From assembly GCF_032854445.1 (NCBI RefSeq), contig NC_088302.1:37454191-37518190 (forward strand): a stretch of 64,000 nt of DNA. The letters run 5' to 3'. Both the position numbers and the translations under genes were made by a program. The notes under the pieces are model-generated. The model was not told the origin of the DNA. It did not search any database and saw only the letters and a list, made by a program, of their open reading frames with translations. The stretch's first letter is position 1. Every line of letters starts with the position of its first letter. This DNA comes from Liolophura sinensis. Lineage: Eukaryota > Mollusca > Polyplacophora > Chitonida > Chitonidae. Positions 39,901-50,263 of the stretch are shown here, piece by piece.

Positions 39901-42900
39901 AGTTTAGGGTTTCTTTTTCTCCATAATGGCTTATTTTTCGTGGCCTTATGTTTCCACTGAGAAAGTTATCCCAGGCTAGGTAATCTAATATACGTCCGAA
40001 CTAAATTACAGCCACAGCAGAGAATGAAAACCGGTTAGGATTTTATGGCAACTTGTAGAGGTGTTTACCGTTAAAGACGCCTTAGTATTAAGAGTTGTTT
40101 GACGCCGCATTTGCGGTCCCTAGCTATGCTGCCATTTCCTGGGATTTACGAACCACTTTGAAACTCTTCACGTCACGAACACTGAACGTTAAGTCTGTTT
40201 CTTGTGTGTAAAGAATCCAGGAACGAGGCTCGAGTGAAAAATGAGTCTATGGATAAACCTTTTGCCGTGTTAATGAATGGCACTTGTGGAAACCGTCGTA
40301 AGGCTGGTCACATCGGGAAGGGTTGGAAGGTTTACGTTTACCATTTGTTTTGCTGTTAAAACATTTTAGCCATGAGATTTATACTGAAGCAAAAGTCCGA
40401 ATATTTTTTAGGAAATACTTAAGCCTGCCGATTGTACTCGTCGCAGACATTTGGTTAATGACACTTACGCTTTACAACGTCATTTTGTAGGAATACATTG
40501 CGCTAAAGACTGCATTTATTTGGCTTTAACGGAGTATTTAAGGGAGTTTCTTCCTATTGTTTCGTAAATACCCTAAAGGCATGACAAACTTTACAAAGTT
40601 ATATGGTTACTTAATCGCATTGTGTGGCAGAAGATGGCACTATTTGCGCGCATACCGAATCACAAAAGTGTGAAATTTGGGCGTAGCGTTCCTTGACTAG
40701 TGACAGGCAGGTTGTATGGGCTGTGATCTGAACATTCAATTGCATCGATTGCTCGGGAGATTACACATAGTCTTTAACTTGCTACTAATCTGTTGAAGAC
40801 ATCTTGACCGTTGGGCGCACTGCCACTTCATTTTGTCCGGCCTACGCTCCTTGACCCCGCCATGACTTCACTGTTGGACAATAGACATCTCCCCCATAAA
40901 GCTAACCAGCATGCTAATCTCGGAGCCGAATGTTCTTATCTAAGGGAAGGCCACATTGTGACATGCACTCAGCACATTCCAAGATGACTAGTCCGTCAAT
41001 CAGGGTCTCTGATAGGGAAATCAAGCGATCTGTCCAATGTGACTGGAGTTTAGCAGCTTGTAGGCAATCACGCCTTTCCCGCGAGAGATGGGTCACCCGT
41101 GCGATGTTAACCCGTAGTCATAAGTGATGGATGGCCTGTCAGTAAATGGCGATCAGTTTATAACACTACACGGCATCCCGTAACTGTTGGATGCTCAGCC
41201 TTGACCGACAAGCCCTTTAACAGTACGACGAAGGGGCACGAACAAGAGTCAAGATCACCAGTTTTCACATCAACACATGAGGGGGGCCACTTAATAAAGA
41301 CATCGGGAATTTTCTGTCCGAGTGGCGCCAATATCAAATAGGTGCATTAGAATACATAATTTGCTTACCTCATTTCTGATTTTTACATGAAGTCGTTGAA
41401 TGTTTTCCTTTCATTTCTCGGTGAAAAAAGAATGCAATAAAATCCTAAAGGTCGAATAACAGTTAAGTCTTATTTTCCGTGACTTTTGAAAGTCTGTCAC
41501 CTACTTAGTAAAACTGAAATCCATCTTCACGAATTGCATCTTTGGAATTTAGCATTCAGCGCACACCCCTTTATTTCTTTCTTTTCATCATCTAGAGAGA
41601 TTAACACGACTCTATGAAATCACCTGAATTGCCGGTCGGCACACAAGTGAACAATTTGTCTTCAAATGTCCACATAAATACTGCTGTCCCATTAAATGTT
41701 CTTGTGTAACACGGGGAATTTAATTTAGCCACCCCGAATTTGCATGCCGTAACTGTGAAATCTTGTCCATGGTTGGCAAAAATAATATTTTCTTTCAGGT
41801 TCAAAAAACCGTTCAAACCGAATCCATCGTGTAGCGGACATTGTGACAGAAATATTGAATTCATCGATCATGCGCCTCCTTGGTAACAAACAGCTAATGG
41901 AAGATATCGTTCACAATGGCCTTGCCCAACTTAATTTTGTTGATCGTTAAGGGAAATTCACGCTGTCCAGCGACAAGCCCTTTGTCCGTCTACTCCAATT
42001 CTCTTTCATTTTTGTCTTTGTCACTGCCAATTTGTCCGGTTGTAATCTTTTTGCTGTAGAGGCTAACCCTTCGTCTTTGCCCTTTGGTTATGTTTCCCTG
42101 AACTTGATGTGAAAGTTTAACTATAGAGTTCCCGTAGGATGTAAAGCTGTCAAATTAATGCAATCCGGGAAACGTATATTGTCAATTTCTGGAAATCGTC
42201 TACTCGAAACACAGAAAAGAACTCTCCTTGGAAGACTGGATGACGGGTATTCTTGATCTGTCAGAGGAGGAGGCCTGGAAATGACTATACTTTGTCTGAG
42301 CATTTCTCACTCCAGACACAATTGAATTCCACTTTGAAGAGCGGATGTTAGGGGCAGAGAGCTTATTTTTTACCCACTCGTGAACGGGAGCACCTGAGTC
42401 GTTTGGCTGACGTTAGCCTTTCCTATCCCTGAATGTGAATGGGTTTAGTGTTTAACCCCTGGCGTATTGTATACACAACAGTAAACGAACAAGATACAAC
42501 AAAGAAACCCGTAATCACATTTAAAGGAATCTGGAAATAGATGCCGAATACGCGCAATGTAAAACTTATCATTTTCGATTTGGCAAAGAGTATACACTTT
42601 GTGTTTTCTTAGGCATGCCCCGTTACTTCTCCTCCCCACCATCAAACCACCAAACTCCGCTCATTTGGATTATTAGCCCACGACAAGTTAAATAGACACG
42701 TCCATTCATGCAGAGTATATAACCTCGACGAAATCAAATGACGATTCCTCAATGTACCATGCACCCTAGGTGAACATTGAAGGCACAAATTACCGGTTCA
42801 TTGTAAATCTCGGTACGTTCCAGTTTCTAAATTTTCTTTTTAATATTTTGATTTGCGATCTAGTAATGCCATATTGGCAATACACAAGTTACAAGGTTAT

Positions 42901-45900
42901 GCCTGTTCCACCTTGAATCCCAAATCGCCATATGTGGGCAACCCTGTTATCAAAATCAGCGCGTGTCTGGTAATGGACAAGAACATAAAATTTCAGGCTG
43001 GGTTATTGGAGAAAATCGTAGATCAGCGGAAACAAATCAGAAACTGTTACTTAACACTTGAGCCGTGTGCTTTTTCAGATTTACCACAACCCTTGCCTGC
43101 ATGATGGATCTGCATTATTACCCGCTCGATGTCCAAAACTGCACTGTGGAAATCGAGAGCTGTAAGTATGTCAAAGTTTAAAAAAGGTCGACATTTAATG
43201 CATGTTTTCCGGAGTAAATTCCTACACTCCAAACAGTGTCTGAGTGATGCTAGAAATGTTCTTCTATGCCAACAGTTTTCTCTGTTGAATGTAACACACA
43301 TATTCTATTAATTCGACATAAAGATTATATTAGACTTACAGGGTATTATGTTGAATATCACAGAATATTGTGGTATACGAACAGAATACATTCAAGCATC
43401 ACTGAGACAACAAACTTTCTATTAAAATTAGCAGATTATCTTTTCAGTGTAATCTCCACACATTTGGTGACGTGTGTGTTTACCGGAATATCTAGGTGTA
43501 TGGAGTATTGCTGGGTACCTAACTCTGAGATAGAAAGTTCGAAACCCAGAGTAACCTCAGCTAATTTTCAGAACCAGAATCGGTGCTTTACCAAGAAAGT
43601 GCAATCTCACATAACAACAGTAACGTGAGGAGTGGTTAACCCATAAATCATTCGGATGAAAGCCCTTGGACAAGTAAGACATGTACTATCTACACAGACG
43701 ATTTGGAATCCCTGCCAAGATGTTGTCCTCGATCGGATGTTCTTTCAGTAGTTCAGTGCAATCTAAACGACGAAGGTCATTTTAGTTGCAAATGATCTTT
43801 CGCTCTCCTTAGAGCCGCCTGTATCGTTCGATAGAATAGTAACGGACGGTAAATTTCCAGCCGGATCCGATCTTTACGCCAAGATCTGGACTCTCGCTGA
43901 CTTAATCCACTGTCGGACAAAGATCATTGGCCAGTCCATGATAATAAATCAAAAAGCAATCTGAAGGCTGAACGTTTCTCAAATAGAAACTAGGATCTAC
44001 GCACATATGGAAGTCAGAAAGTAACGTAAATGCTCCACATCAGATTATACTGTGCATCAAAAAGAGCTTCACTCTATGACCAATTATTAATCTATAAACC
44101 ATTACAATCTCTCAAGGCATGCTTAATAAATTAACATTACAACGTAAAAAGAAATCCGGTGCTGATTAAACAAAATCGGTTTTGACATATATAAAGTCCA
44201 AGTCTGACATTAACGTTCATTTCGAATTCCAGAATTTTAACTGGTGACACATAATAAGTACATTGCCATGACAAACTTTACTTTCTAAGGTGGCATTGCT
44301 TTCGGTTTTTAAATTCTTACTTAGTCCAATACTCACTTTGTGAAATCGACTGCATAGGCCTTTATAGAACTGTCTTTTTAGAAAAATGATATTACAGAAT
44401 AGGGCGGTGGTGACACACATCATATCAGTTTGTCTTAGAAATAAACTTAAAACAGAGGGGACTGATAGCAGTCTCATTTTTATGCATCTTTTGCCCGATT
44501 TCTCGATATTTTTGGCGACTAAGTTTAATTGCATGCTGATATCAAAGGCCCTCTCCAAACATCAGAGTCTTAACAAAGCGTTTATCTTCACAAGGCATTC
44601 ATAGGGAGGCCGGAGTTGACGGCAAGCGAAGAAATGAATTCCAAACTGCAAGAAAGAGATACAAATGCATTTATAATGTTAAATTGCAATTATAAAGATA
44701 ACGTATTACACGTTTAATCCATTAACATTTGGCATGATTGATGTGTTTAGTGGGTGTTTAATTATGGGACGTTTTATATTTTCAGACGGCTATACGATGC
44801 AAGACGTAGCGATGTACTGGAGGTACGGTGAGTATTCGGTGGAAGGAATCGATAAGGTGGAACTTCCCCAATTTACCATGGAGGATTATAAAACACTGGA
44901 CAAGGTCGAGGAGCTCTTGACAGGTTGGTGTTAAGGGTTAATAAAAGAGAACGTTCACTTTCCATGTGATTAATATTATTGCTTTATTTGCCAGTCACAA
45001 AAAGTCAATCGCGTTTCACAAAACCTTAATTTAGTCTGCATTTCATGATACTTTGATCGCACAAAATAAATTGCTTCATTATCGCACTTGTGGGATCTCG
45101 AGTAAGGTGAAGCAGATTTTGGAGATGAAAGGAATTTACTTAGGCTCAACACAGATATATATTTTACCGGGTCATCCAAGGTTCTTAACTTAAAACCCTG
45201 AAGACCATCCATCAGTTGTCACAACAGGAGGTCACTGATTTTCAATTATCAGACGAGCTTAAGCTTTGTCATGTCTTCTGTACGATATGATAGGTGATTT
45301 TTGATCTTGACAAATGACAATAATAAATAACAAAGGGAATATATCTGCATCCTGATTTTCATTTGTTTACCTGATTTGTAACATTGATTCATGTGATTGA
45401 AACAAAATTTTAGGCTTGGTATGTACAAGAATAAGCTATTAATGCTCTTATGTAGATAAAGTACCATTTATGGATTCCGTGAAAAAATATGGTAACTTAG
45501 CCGTTTCGTTGACAAATAATGGAACTTCTGTCGGTTTGATGAAGAATAAAGAAACCTATTTCGATTTCCTGATCGACTTATGTCCATCTCGTAAACTATG
45601 TGACAGATGAAATATCTTATGTCTGTTCTGTGACATATAAAGTAGCCTATGCCGTTTCCGTGCCAAATAAGTTATTCCACATTTCTAAAAGCTATAGTAA
45701 TCTATGTCTGTTCCTTTACTTACAAAGTAATGTCTGTCCCTTTACTTACAAAGTAATGTCTGTCCCTTTACTGACAAAGTAATGTCTGTTCCTTTACTGA
45801 CAAGGCAACCTTTGTCTAGGTCATGACAGAATAAAATAACTTATGTCTATTCCATGACAGATACAGTTAATTATGCTGGTTCACTTAAAAATATGGTAAC

Positions 45901-48900
45901 AACTGTCCGTTTAATGACAAATAAAGTAAGCTGTCTTGGTTCCTTCGCTGATAAAGTAACTCATATGTGTGTTCTGTAAGAAAAAAAGTAACCATGTCAG
46001 ACAGAGTAAACTATGTCTGTCCCGTGTTAGATAAAGTCAACTATATCTCTTCCGTGATAGATAAAGTAAACTATGTCTCTCCTGTGATAGATAAAGTGAA
46101 CTATATCTGTTCTGTGCTAGATAAAATAAACTATGTCTGTTCCGTGATAGATTAAGTAAACTATGTCTGTTTCGTGACAGATAAAGTAAACTGTATCTGT
46201 TCTGTGATAGATAAAGTAAACTATGTTGATTCCTTAATGAAGTGACTTAAATGTATGTCGGTTTATCGACTGATGAAGTAACCTATGTTGTTTCATTTAC
46301 AGGTGATTACCAAAGACTTTCTCTAAGCTTTAAACTGCAGCGCAATATAGGCTTCTTCATTTTTCAAACATATTTACCGTCAATCCTGATCGTGATGCTG
46401 TCCTGGGTGTCCTTCTGGATTAATCACGAGGCTACTTCAGCCAGAGTGGCGTTAGGTACGTAAGTCAGTCCAAACCTCCCCGCACCATCCCTCATGAAGG
46501 ATCCACTGTCCCCAGATAGATGGCGTGTTAATCAGTGATTAACGATGAACTGATGACTGAACCTGACAAGTGTCAAGCTTTTTTGTTAATGAAGTCAGCT
46601 ATCTGTTTTCGACAGCATGCGGCAATTTTGAGAATCACCTTCCGTGAGGACTAGAGCCAATCCTAATTAATGGCTGTTGGGTTGTGTGTTGTATTCCCTG
46701 AGGAATTACGATACATTGTTTTTGTACATCTGAAGCCACTAATACAAAACAGTGTTTTCGATCAGTTTAATATACCATGTTTCTAGACATCAGATTCCAT
46801 AAGTAAAGTGGTGAAGTGTTGATAGTATTAATCAGTTGAAATCCAGTGGTGTAAAACTTATAGCAAAGCTGTGGAACGTGTAGTAGTGCTGTTGAACATA
46901 TAGTAGTGATGTGGAACGTATAGTAGTGCTGTGGAACGTATAGTAGTGCTGTAGAACGTATAGTGGTGCTGTGGAACGTTAAATCCTAATAGTTGTCTCT
47001 GAGTCGGTACTGTTATTTAAACTTAGTAACTTCACTTACATTCTGCTCGTGGTAATATTGCTGACGGTTCATACTAAATGACTCCCTTCAAGATATGAGG
47101 CACCAATGGCCTGGTGAAAAGTGTGCTAGTGCAGGACTATGACCCAAAAGCCTCTCACTAATGCGATTGCTGTGAATAAAGTCCATCTCATGTTATCTTC
47201 CTTTCTGGTTGTACCAGGGAAGGTCTTCCAGCAACCTGTGGATCTTCCCAGTTTCCTCCCGCCACAATGCTGGCCGCCGTCGTATAAGTGAAATATTCTT
47301 GATTACGACCTAAAACTCTAATGAAATAACTAGGCGTCTGCAAGATAAAAAATTGGATATGGCAATCTTCCGTAGCATGCACTTGTGAAAAGACATTTAT
47401 TGTCCATATGACACTGACTAGCGTAATGATTTTAGTCGTTTATGACTTTGTATGCTGTTGTACTTGCAACGATGCCTTCTATTAAAAGTTTTCGAGTCTA
47501 GGCCTGTTGTTTTATTAAACGTTTTCGAGCCTAGAAAAAAGAAATTAATCGTTCTCACTCCTATAATAAATGAACATCATAAAACCAAATATATATTTTC
47601 AAACTTAGAGTGCTGGAAAAAAACTAACCAGCAGTTTCGGCATAGGTAAGAATCGGTTTGTCCTAACGAAACAGGCTATAAATGTGACATTCTGCAAAAC
47701 AAAATGGCGCAGTTCTACTCGTGATTCCCTTTTAATTTTTTTTATGACCACTGATCCTGATCCAATGCTTGTCCATTTTCCCAGGGATAACCACGGTGCT
47801 GACAATGACGACAATAAGTAACGGGGTTCGACAGTCTCTTCCCAGAATTTCTTACGTGAAAGCAATAGACATATATCTGGTGATGTGTTTTGTGTTCGTC
47901 TTTGCGGCTTTGCTAGAATACGCAGCCGTCAACTACACGTACTGGGGCGCCCGGGCGAAGAAGAAAGCCAAGAAGCTTCGGGAAAGGTCTATGAGATACT
48001 CCGAGAGAAACACAGAAGATAACCAAGCGTGTGAGGTAAGGCAGTTAGTCCACTCAATGCAAGCATGGCTGATTTTCACTTGCGTTAGCATAAATTTGCT
48101 GACATCTGCTCAACGCTCCATTTCGATAAGTGGATGTCATTGTACACAAACTTTGGCAATGCACATCAGGGCCAAGCCCTAGCTGACCCAGGATAATAAC
48201 ATTAGCCTTGTATTAAATCTTATCAAGATACATTATTGCTTAGCACGGTTGGAAGTCATTGCTGTGCTCACAAAGACTGCAGCAAATTAATTCAACTGCA
48301 ACGTATGGTTTGTTGTGCTCCGCGTTGGGACTATTAATCAAGGTTTCGGAGAGAACTAGACAAATTGGTTACTCGGCGCTGTACACTTGCAATTTCTTGA
48401 GTTGGTGGTAAATTAAATTACTCTGTTTGAAAAAAAATTGTGGACGCCAATTTAAGACGGAGTGGCTGGCCTCTGGTATAAAAATTGGTTTTCTGTTATA
48501 TCATTTTGACAGTTTCATTTGAACAACGTTCGGCCACGGTCTTGATTCCAAAGAAGATAATTCCGATCCATCAGTGGTTTAAATGAGTAAAACTTTAATT
48601 CTGTTCTCAATAGTTTGTATCACGGAAGTGTGTCTTTTTATTTCAGCGTGAACCACATGACATCATCGAGATGAAGGACATCCGTATGTCTCCTATCCCT
48701 GGTCTCCGCAACCAACAAAACACTCTGGGCGATTCGGAAGACAGTGACAAAAGTGTGCCCACATTCCGTATGACCCCTGTCATCCCGCGTACGTACATGA
48801 GGGGAGGGCAAATCCACACCCAGGTCTATAGACGGAAAAGCAGTACAGCCAGTATGCAGAAAAAACGAAAACTTCTTAGCAGTGTGAAAGAGAGAGCAAA

Positions 48901-49024
48901 GTCTCTGAAAGTGAAAATCCCCAAGGTTCAGGATGTGAATACGATTGACAAATACTCACGTTTCTTGTTTCCGTCTCTCTTTGTTCTATTCAATCTCTGT
49001 TATTGGGGATTCTGTTTGATATAG
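24774..49024 (+). CDS. Lcch3/GABRB: GABA-A receptor subunit beta (Lcch3/GABRB type), whole gene, 8 coding exons
   Basis: This gene encodes a pentameric ligand-gated chloride channel subunit of the Cys-loop family, acting in the plasma membrane of neurons or muscle. Coding exons are 24774-24969, 36566-36633, 38290-38510, 43079-43161, 44786-44923, 46303-46455, 47785-48035 and 48647-49024; all introns are GT-AG and the joined frame gives 495 residues. Visible parts: signal peptide (about 1-19), extracellular domain, Cys-loop C169-C183, M1 (about 251-272), M2 (about 279-299), M3 (about 312-334), a basic intracellular loop and M4 (about 474-493). GABA-site residues by family alignment are E188-S189-Y190 (loop B) and T235, Y238 and R240 (loop C). 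M2 has the beta-type SAR motif (281-283), Ala at 2', Thr at 6' and Leu292 at 9'. Sequons are at N26, N27, N35, N44, N111 and N182. The many strings shared with insect Lcch3 (e.g. [20 protein letters not shown]) make the beta assignment firm. Transcript ends are inferred. Confidence 0.96.
27493..27560. repeat. 34-bp tandem duplication
   Basis: Two adjacent units start GTCCGTA.TTT and end CAAGACTTTATGAATAGAT, with a few differences between them. Confidence 0.85.
28880..29234 (+). mobile_element. tRNA-derived SINE, near full length (second family)
   Basis: The 5' head resembles a tRNA: GCTCATCTGGTAGAGCG fits box A, and AGGTCAATCCTG about 40 bp later fits a degenerate box B. A central region (GTTTCAGTATAATGGCTCGG ... 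TCTCAGTGAAGCAGCGTTA) follows. It ends in GTCATATGACAGAAAAAATG and AAGTACGACGTTATACCC, the tail also seen at 1650 and 22222. It sits in beta intron 1. The family name is unknown to me. Confidence 0.8.
29558..29713 (+). mobile_element. 5'-truncated SINE with near-perfect 10-bp flanking repeat
   Basis: Plus-strand copy of the main SINE core: GGGAAGGTCTTCCAGCAAC, GGGCTCTGCCCGG, CCACCATAATGCTAGCCG, AAGTGAAATATTCTTGAGTA, then an AAATAAA-rich tail. ATGGAATTAG (29548-29557) and ATAGAATTAG (29714-29723) flank it. The head is missing. Confidence 0.8.
30103..30373 (-). mobile_element. Full-length tRNA-derived SINE with perfect 13-bp target-site duplication
   Basis: TGATATTATTAGA lies on both sides (30103-30115 and 30361-30373) of a 245-bp element (30116-30360). 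On the minus strand it begins GGGGCCTCTGTGGCTCAG, with TGGCTCAGTTGG fitting Pol III box A exactly. AGTTCAAG is a degenerate box B about 55 bp later. The conserved core and a tail ending in AAATAAATAAAT follow. This is the reference copy for the other fragments in the window. Confidence 0.93.
31546..32490. repeat. 28-bp minisatellite in beta intron 1
   Basis: More than 30 imperfect copies of a unit made of AGTTTGTTTATCATAGATG and TCCTGGATC, with a period of mostly 27-29 bp. Edges fade into decayed copies, and sequence before and after (31.2-31.5 and 32.5-32.9 kb) keeps scattered related words such as CACAGATGTC. Confidence 0.92.
33404..33714. repeat. Diverged direct duplication (about 216-bp offset)
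   Basis: 33404-33508 and 33620-33714 share TTTTCTTTGTC..CATATTGG, TTAGCAATT, AAAATAA.TG.CGT and TTGTATTGAATTCAA-type blocks in the same order. Similarity by eye is moderate. Confidence 0.5.
35131..35324 (+). mobile_element. SINE with a different tRNA-like head but the same type of tail
   Basis: The head GGCCCTGTCTAGCTCGAATG has a box A-like element, and AAGTTCGAATCC about 45 bp later is a good box B. The middle differs from the 30.1-kb element, yet the end (TATGAGTGAAAAATTCTTCA, GTACTATGTTCAACACTAG, AATAAATG) matches that family's tail. It lies in beta intron 1. Confidence 0.7.
36566..36633 (+). CDS. Lcch3/GABRB: GABRB exon 2 (68-bp micro-exon)
   Basis: Found by looking for the conserved segment that must join exon 1 (phase 1) to exon 3 (phase 0). 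TTGTAG precedes the exon and GTATGC follows it. It reads [23 protein letters not shown] (residues 66-88), the beta-1 strand region of Cys-loop subunits, and is exactly 68 bp. It is too short for ordinary ORF detection. The junction codon is Val (G+TG), where most family members have Gly. Confidence 0.95.
36775..36930 (+). mobile_element. Diverged SINE fragment in beta intron 2
   Basis: GTCCGGTTTCCTCCAGCCAT, then CACTCTTGAGTACGGTGTAT and AACACCAATGAAATCAAGTA, ending in a long AAATAAATA tail. It starts about 140 bp after exon 2. Confidence 0.7.
38290..38510 (+). CDS. Lcch3/GABRB: GABRB exon 3 (221 bp), ligand-binding domain core
   Basis: Covers residues 89-161 plus two bases. The acceptor is TTGCAG and the donor GTAAGA. 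It starts [12 protein letters not shown] and contains WVPDTFF (125-131), the loop A region, then [20 protein letters not shown]. The position equivalent to vertebrate beta2 Tyr97 is Phe130. The open frame extends 5' of the acceptor to 38146, but that part is intronic. Confidence 0.97.
38511..43078 (+). other. Beta gene intron 3 (4.6 kb)
   Basis: GTAAGA donor and TTTCAG acceptor, phase 2. No repeat family or additional exon was recognised in it. Confidence 0.85.
43079..43161 (+). CDS. Lcch3/GABRB: GABRB exon 4 (83 bp), Cys-loop exon
   Basis: Completes Arg162, then encodes [20 protein letters not shown] and CTVEIES (163-189). It holds the signature disulphide pair C169-C183 with 13 residues between, and sequon N182-C-T. 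TTTCAG precedes it and GTAAGT follows. It ends one base into Tyr190. Confidence 0.97.
43162..44785 (+). other. Beta gene intron 4 (1.6 kb)
   Basis: GTAAGT donor and TTTCAG acceptor, phase 1. Nothing else was recognised. Confidence 0.85.
44786..44923 (+). CDS. Lcch3/GABRB: GABRB exon 5 (138 bp), loop B/F to loop C region
   Basis: Residues 190-235 plus one base: [15 protein letters not shown] ... [13 protein letters not shown] ... ELLT. The acceptor is TTTCAG. The donor GTTGGT is weaker than the others in this gene. The length of 138 bp matches the homologous vertebrate exon as I recall it. Confidence 0.96.
45460..46296. repeat. 30-bp minisatellite in beta intron 5, reaching the exon 6 acceptor
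   Basis: A unit built from GATAAAGTAAACTATGTC and TGTTCCGTGATA repeats with a 27-30 bp period. Copies are most regular at about 45980-46230. A 27-bp variant (CCTTTACTTACAAAGTAATG...) occurs at about 45710-45810. The last degenerate copy (GATGAAGTAACCTATGTTG) runs to within about 10 bp of the AG at 46301-46302. The 62-residue repetitive open frame at 45967-46155 is produced by the repeat and is not a gene. Confidence 0.9.
46303..46455 (+). CDS. Lcch3/GABRB: GABRB exon 6 (153 bp), loop C, M1 and start of M2
   Basis: Residues 236-286 plus one base: [19 protein letters not shown], then M1 ([20 protein letters not shown]) and [12 protein letters not shown], entering the M2 pore helix. The acceptor TTTACAG sits directly after a 30-bp minisatellite. 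The donor is GTACGT. Confidence 0.97.
46864..46980. repeat. 20-bp minisatellite in beta intron 6
   Basis: About six copies of TAGTAGTGCTGTGGAACGTA with one or two differences each. Confidence 0.92.
47098..47331 (+). mobile_element. Diverged, near full-length SINE in beta intron 6
   Basis: A recognisable tRNA-like head remnant (GTGCTAGTGCAGGACTATGA, then CCCAAAAGCCTCTCACTAAT and GCGATTGCTGTGA) corresponds in order to the head of the 30.1-kb copy. The core follows (GGGAAGGTCTTCCAGCAACC, CCGCCACAATGCTGGCCGCC, AAGTGAAATATTCTTGATTA). Its end is about 450 bp before exon 7. Confidence 0.78.
47785..48035 (+). CDS. Lcch3/GABRB: GABRB exon 7 (251 bp), M2, M3 and start of the intracellular loop
   Basis: Residues 287-370. 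M2 continues as [13 protein letters not shown], with Thr at 6' and Leu292 at 9'. [15 protein letters not shown] links to M3 ([20 protein letters not shown]). The intracellular loop begins with a basic run [14 protein letters not shown]. The acceptor is CCCAG, the donor GTAAGG, and the exit phase is 0. Confidence 0.97.
48647..49024 (+). CDS. Lcch3/GABRB: GABRB exon 8 (terminal coding exon), intracellular loop and M4
   Basis: Residues 371-495 and a TAG stop at 49022-49024. The start [21 protein letters not shown] is characteristic of Lcch3-type beta loops. A Ser/Thr- and Lys/Arg-rich region follows ([28 protein letters not shown]) with possible basophilic kinase sites. [12 protein letters not shown] leads into M4, and the protein ends right after it (WGFCLI), as is usual for the family. 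The acceptor is TTTCAG. Confidence 0.96.
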   Translation, partial: REPHDIIEMKDIRMSPIPGLRNQQNTLGDSEDSDKSVPTFRMTPVIPRTYMRGGQIHTQVYRRKSSTASMQKKRKLLSSVKERAKSLKVKIPKVQDVNTIDKYSRFLFPSLFVLFNLCYWGFCLI

Positions 49025-50257
49025 GATGAGCCAAACACTGGATGCATCAGCTATGATCGCTCTCCGCGCCAAGCAAATGTTAATCTATGTTTCCAGACTG
49101 TCAAACTGCTGTATGTAATGTGCATATATATAAATACACAGCCTGTATATTGCTGCTCTTGTCAGAAAGAGAACAAACGAGAGCTGGCGAACAGTGACAG
49201 CCTTCCTGCTGCGTCAGCTGGGTTGAAAATTGATACAACACCAGTTTTGCCGAATCTGCCATTGCTTCATGGTCTCCAGTAGAAAATCTAATGACAAAGG
49301 CGTTAAAAGGCTTAATATACATACAACGGCGAAACTGTTAGTTCTTCAAAACCTGTGATGTCCCTAAATTCTGAACGACATGTTGATTTTTTTCACGTGC
49401 TTAAAATGTATGACTCAGAAGGCGTCTTACAACATGTCAGATGAGAGTATGCCCTCACATCACATTATGAAAATACCCAAAAATTCCTAAAATTGTTGGT
49501 GTTCTTGTTGTTGGGGCATTTAAACAGTTTTAACGGTTGCCGTTACGAAAACTCTGCACGTGGCTCCGAACGAAATCCGTGAGACTCATGCCATACTTGT
49601 GTAGGCCTACCTGTATCTGCTAGCCAATGCTTAAATTCTTTATAAAAACTAAATATTTAGTGTACATGATTTAATATTTTAATCATAATCTGTTTGTATT
49701 TTACAAGAGATGCATGGTCATTAATACAGAGGTAAATTGTTTTGTTTATGCATGGTTTCATTTTTAAGCAACATTTAAATCCACTTGCCTTTAGCTGTAA
49801 TGCCTGTCCATCCTTCTGCTTGACACGTTGTATTTATATTGGACCGATTGATCATGAAACATTGCCCTGTGTGTTTGCTTCTGTTAATTTTTATTAGAGT
49901 ACAACCTATACATAAATGCTTGACAGTAGAAATAGGAATGTCAACGTAAATCAGCTTGAAGACGTGTAGGCATTGTGAGGTAAGGATTTAGTTTTAGGGA
50001 CCCCTGACCACGTGACACGGCTATGTGGGTCTGATTTCGTTACGGGTACAAGCAGATATGAACAAGACTGTGGTCCTTGTATGCGAGTACAACACAGGAA
50101 ACACGGTCTCATGTTCAATCCCATTTGTGTTTGCTTAAATGTTATAAAGCATAGCTCAGACATACATACATGTGTATACCTTTTCTTCGTAATGAGCGGG
50201 AAAAATATAGAGAACTGTATGCATGTATACGGAAGTCACTTGGACCTTTGCAAACTA

Positions 50258-50263
50258 AATAAA
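50258..50263 (+). terminator. Alternative proximal poly(A) signal
   Basis: AATAAA about 1.2 kb after the beta stop codon. No strong G/T-rich element follows, so this is a weaker candidate. Confidence 0.25.

Noticed and set aside
45967-46155. 62-residue frame with a regular 10-residue repeat
   Set aside because: The repeat period equals the 30-bp minisatellite. The protein pattern is a by-product of an array whose unit is a multiple of three.
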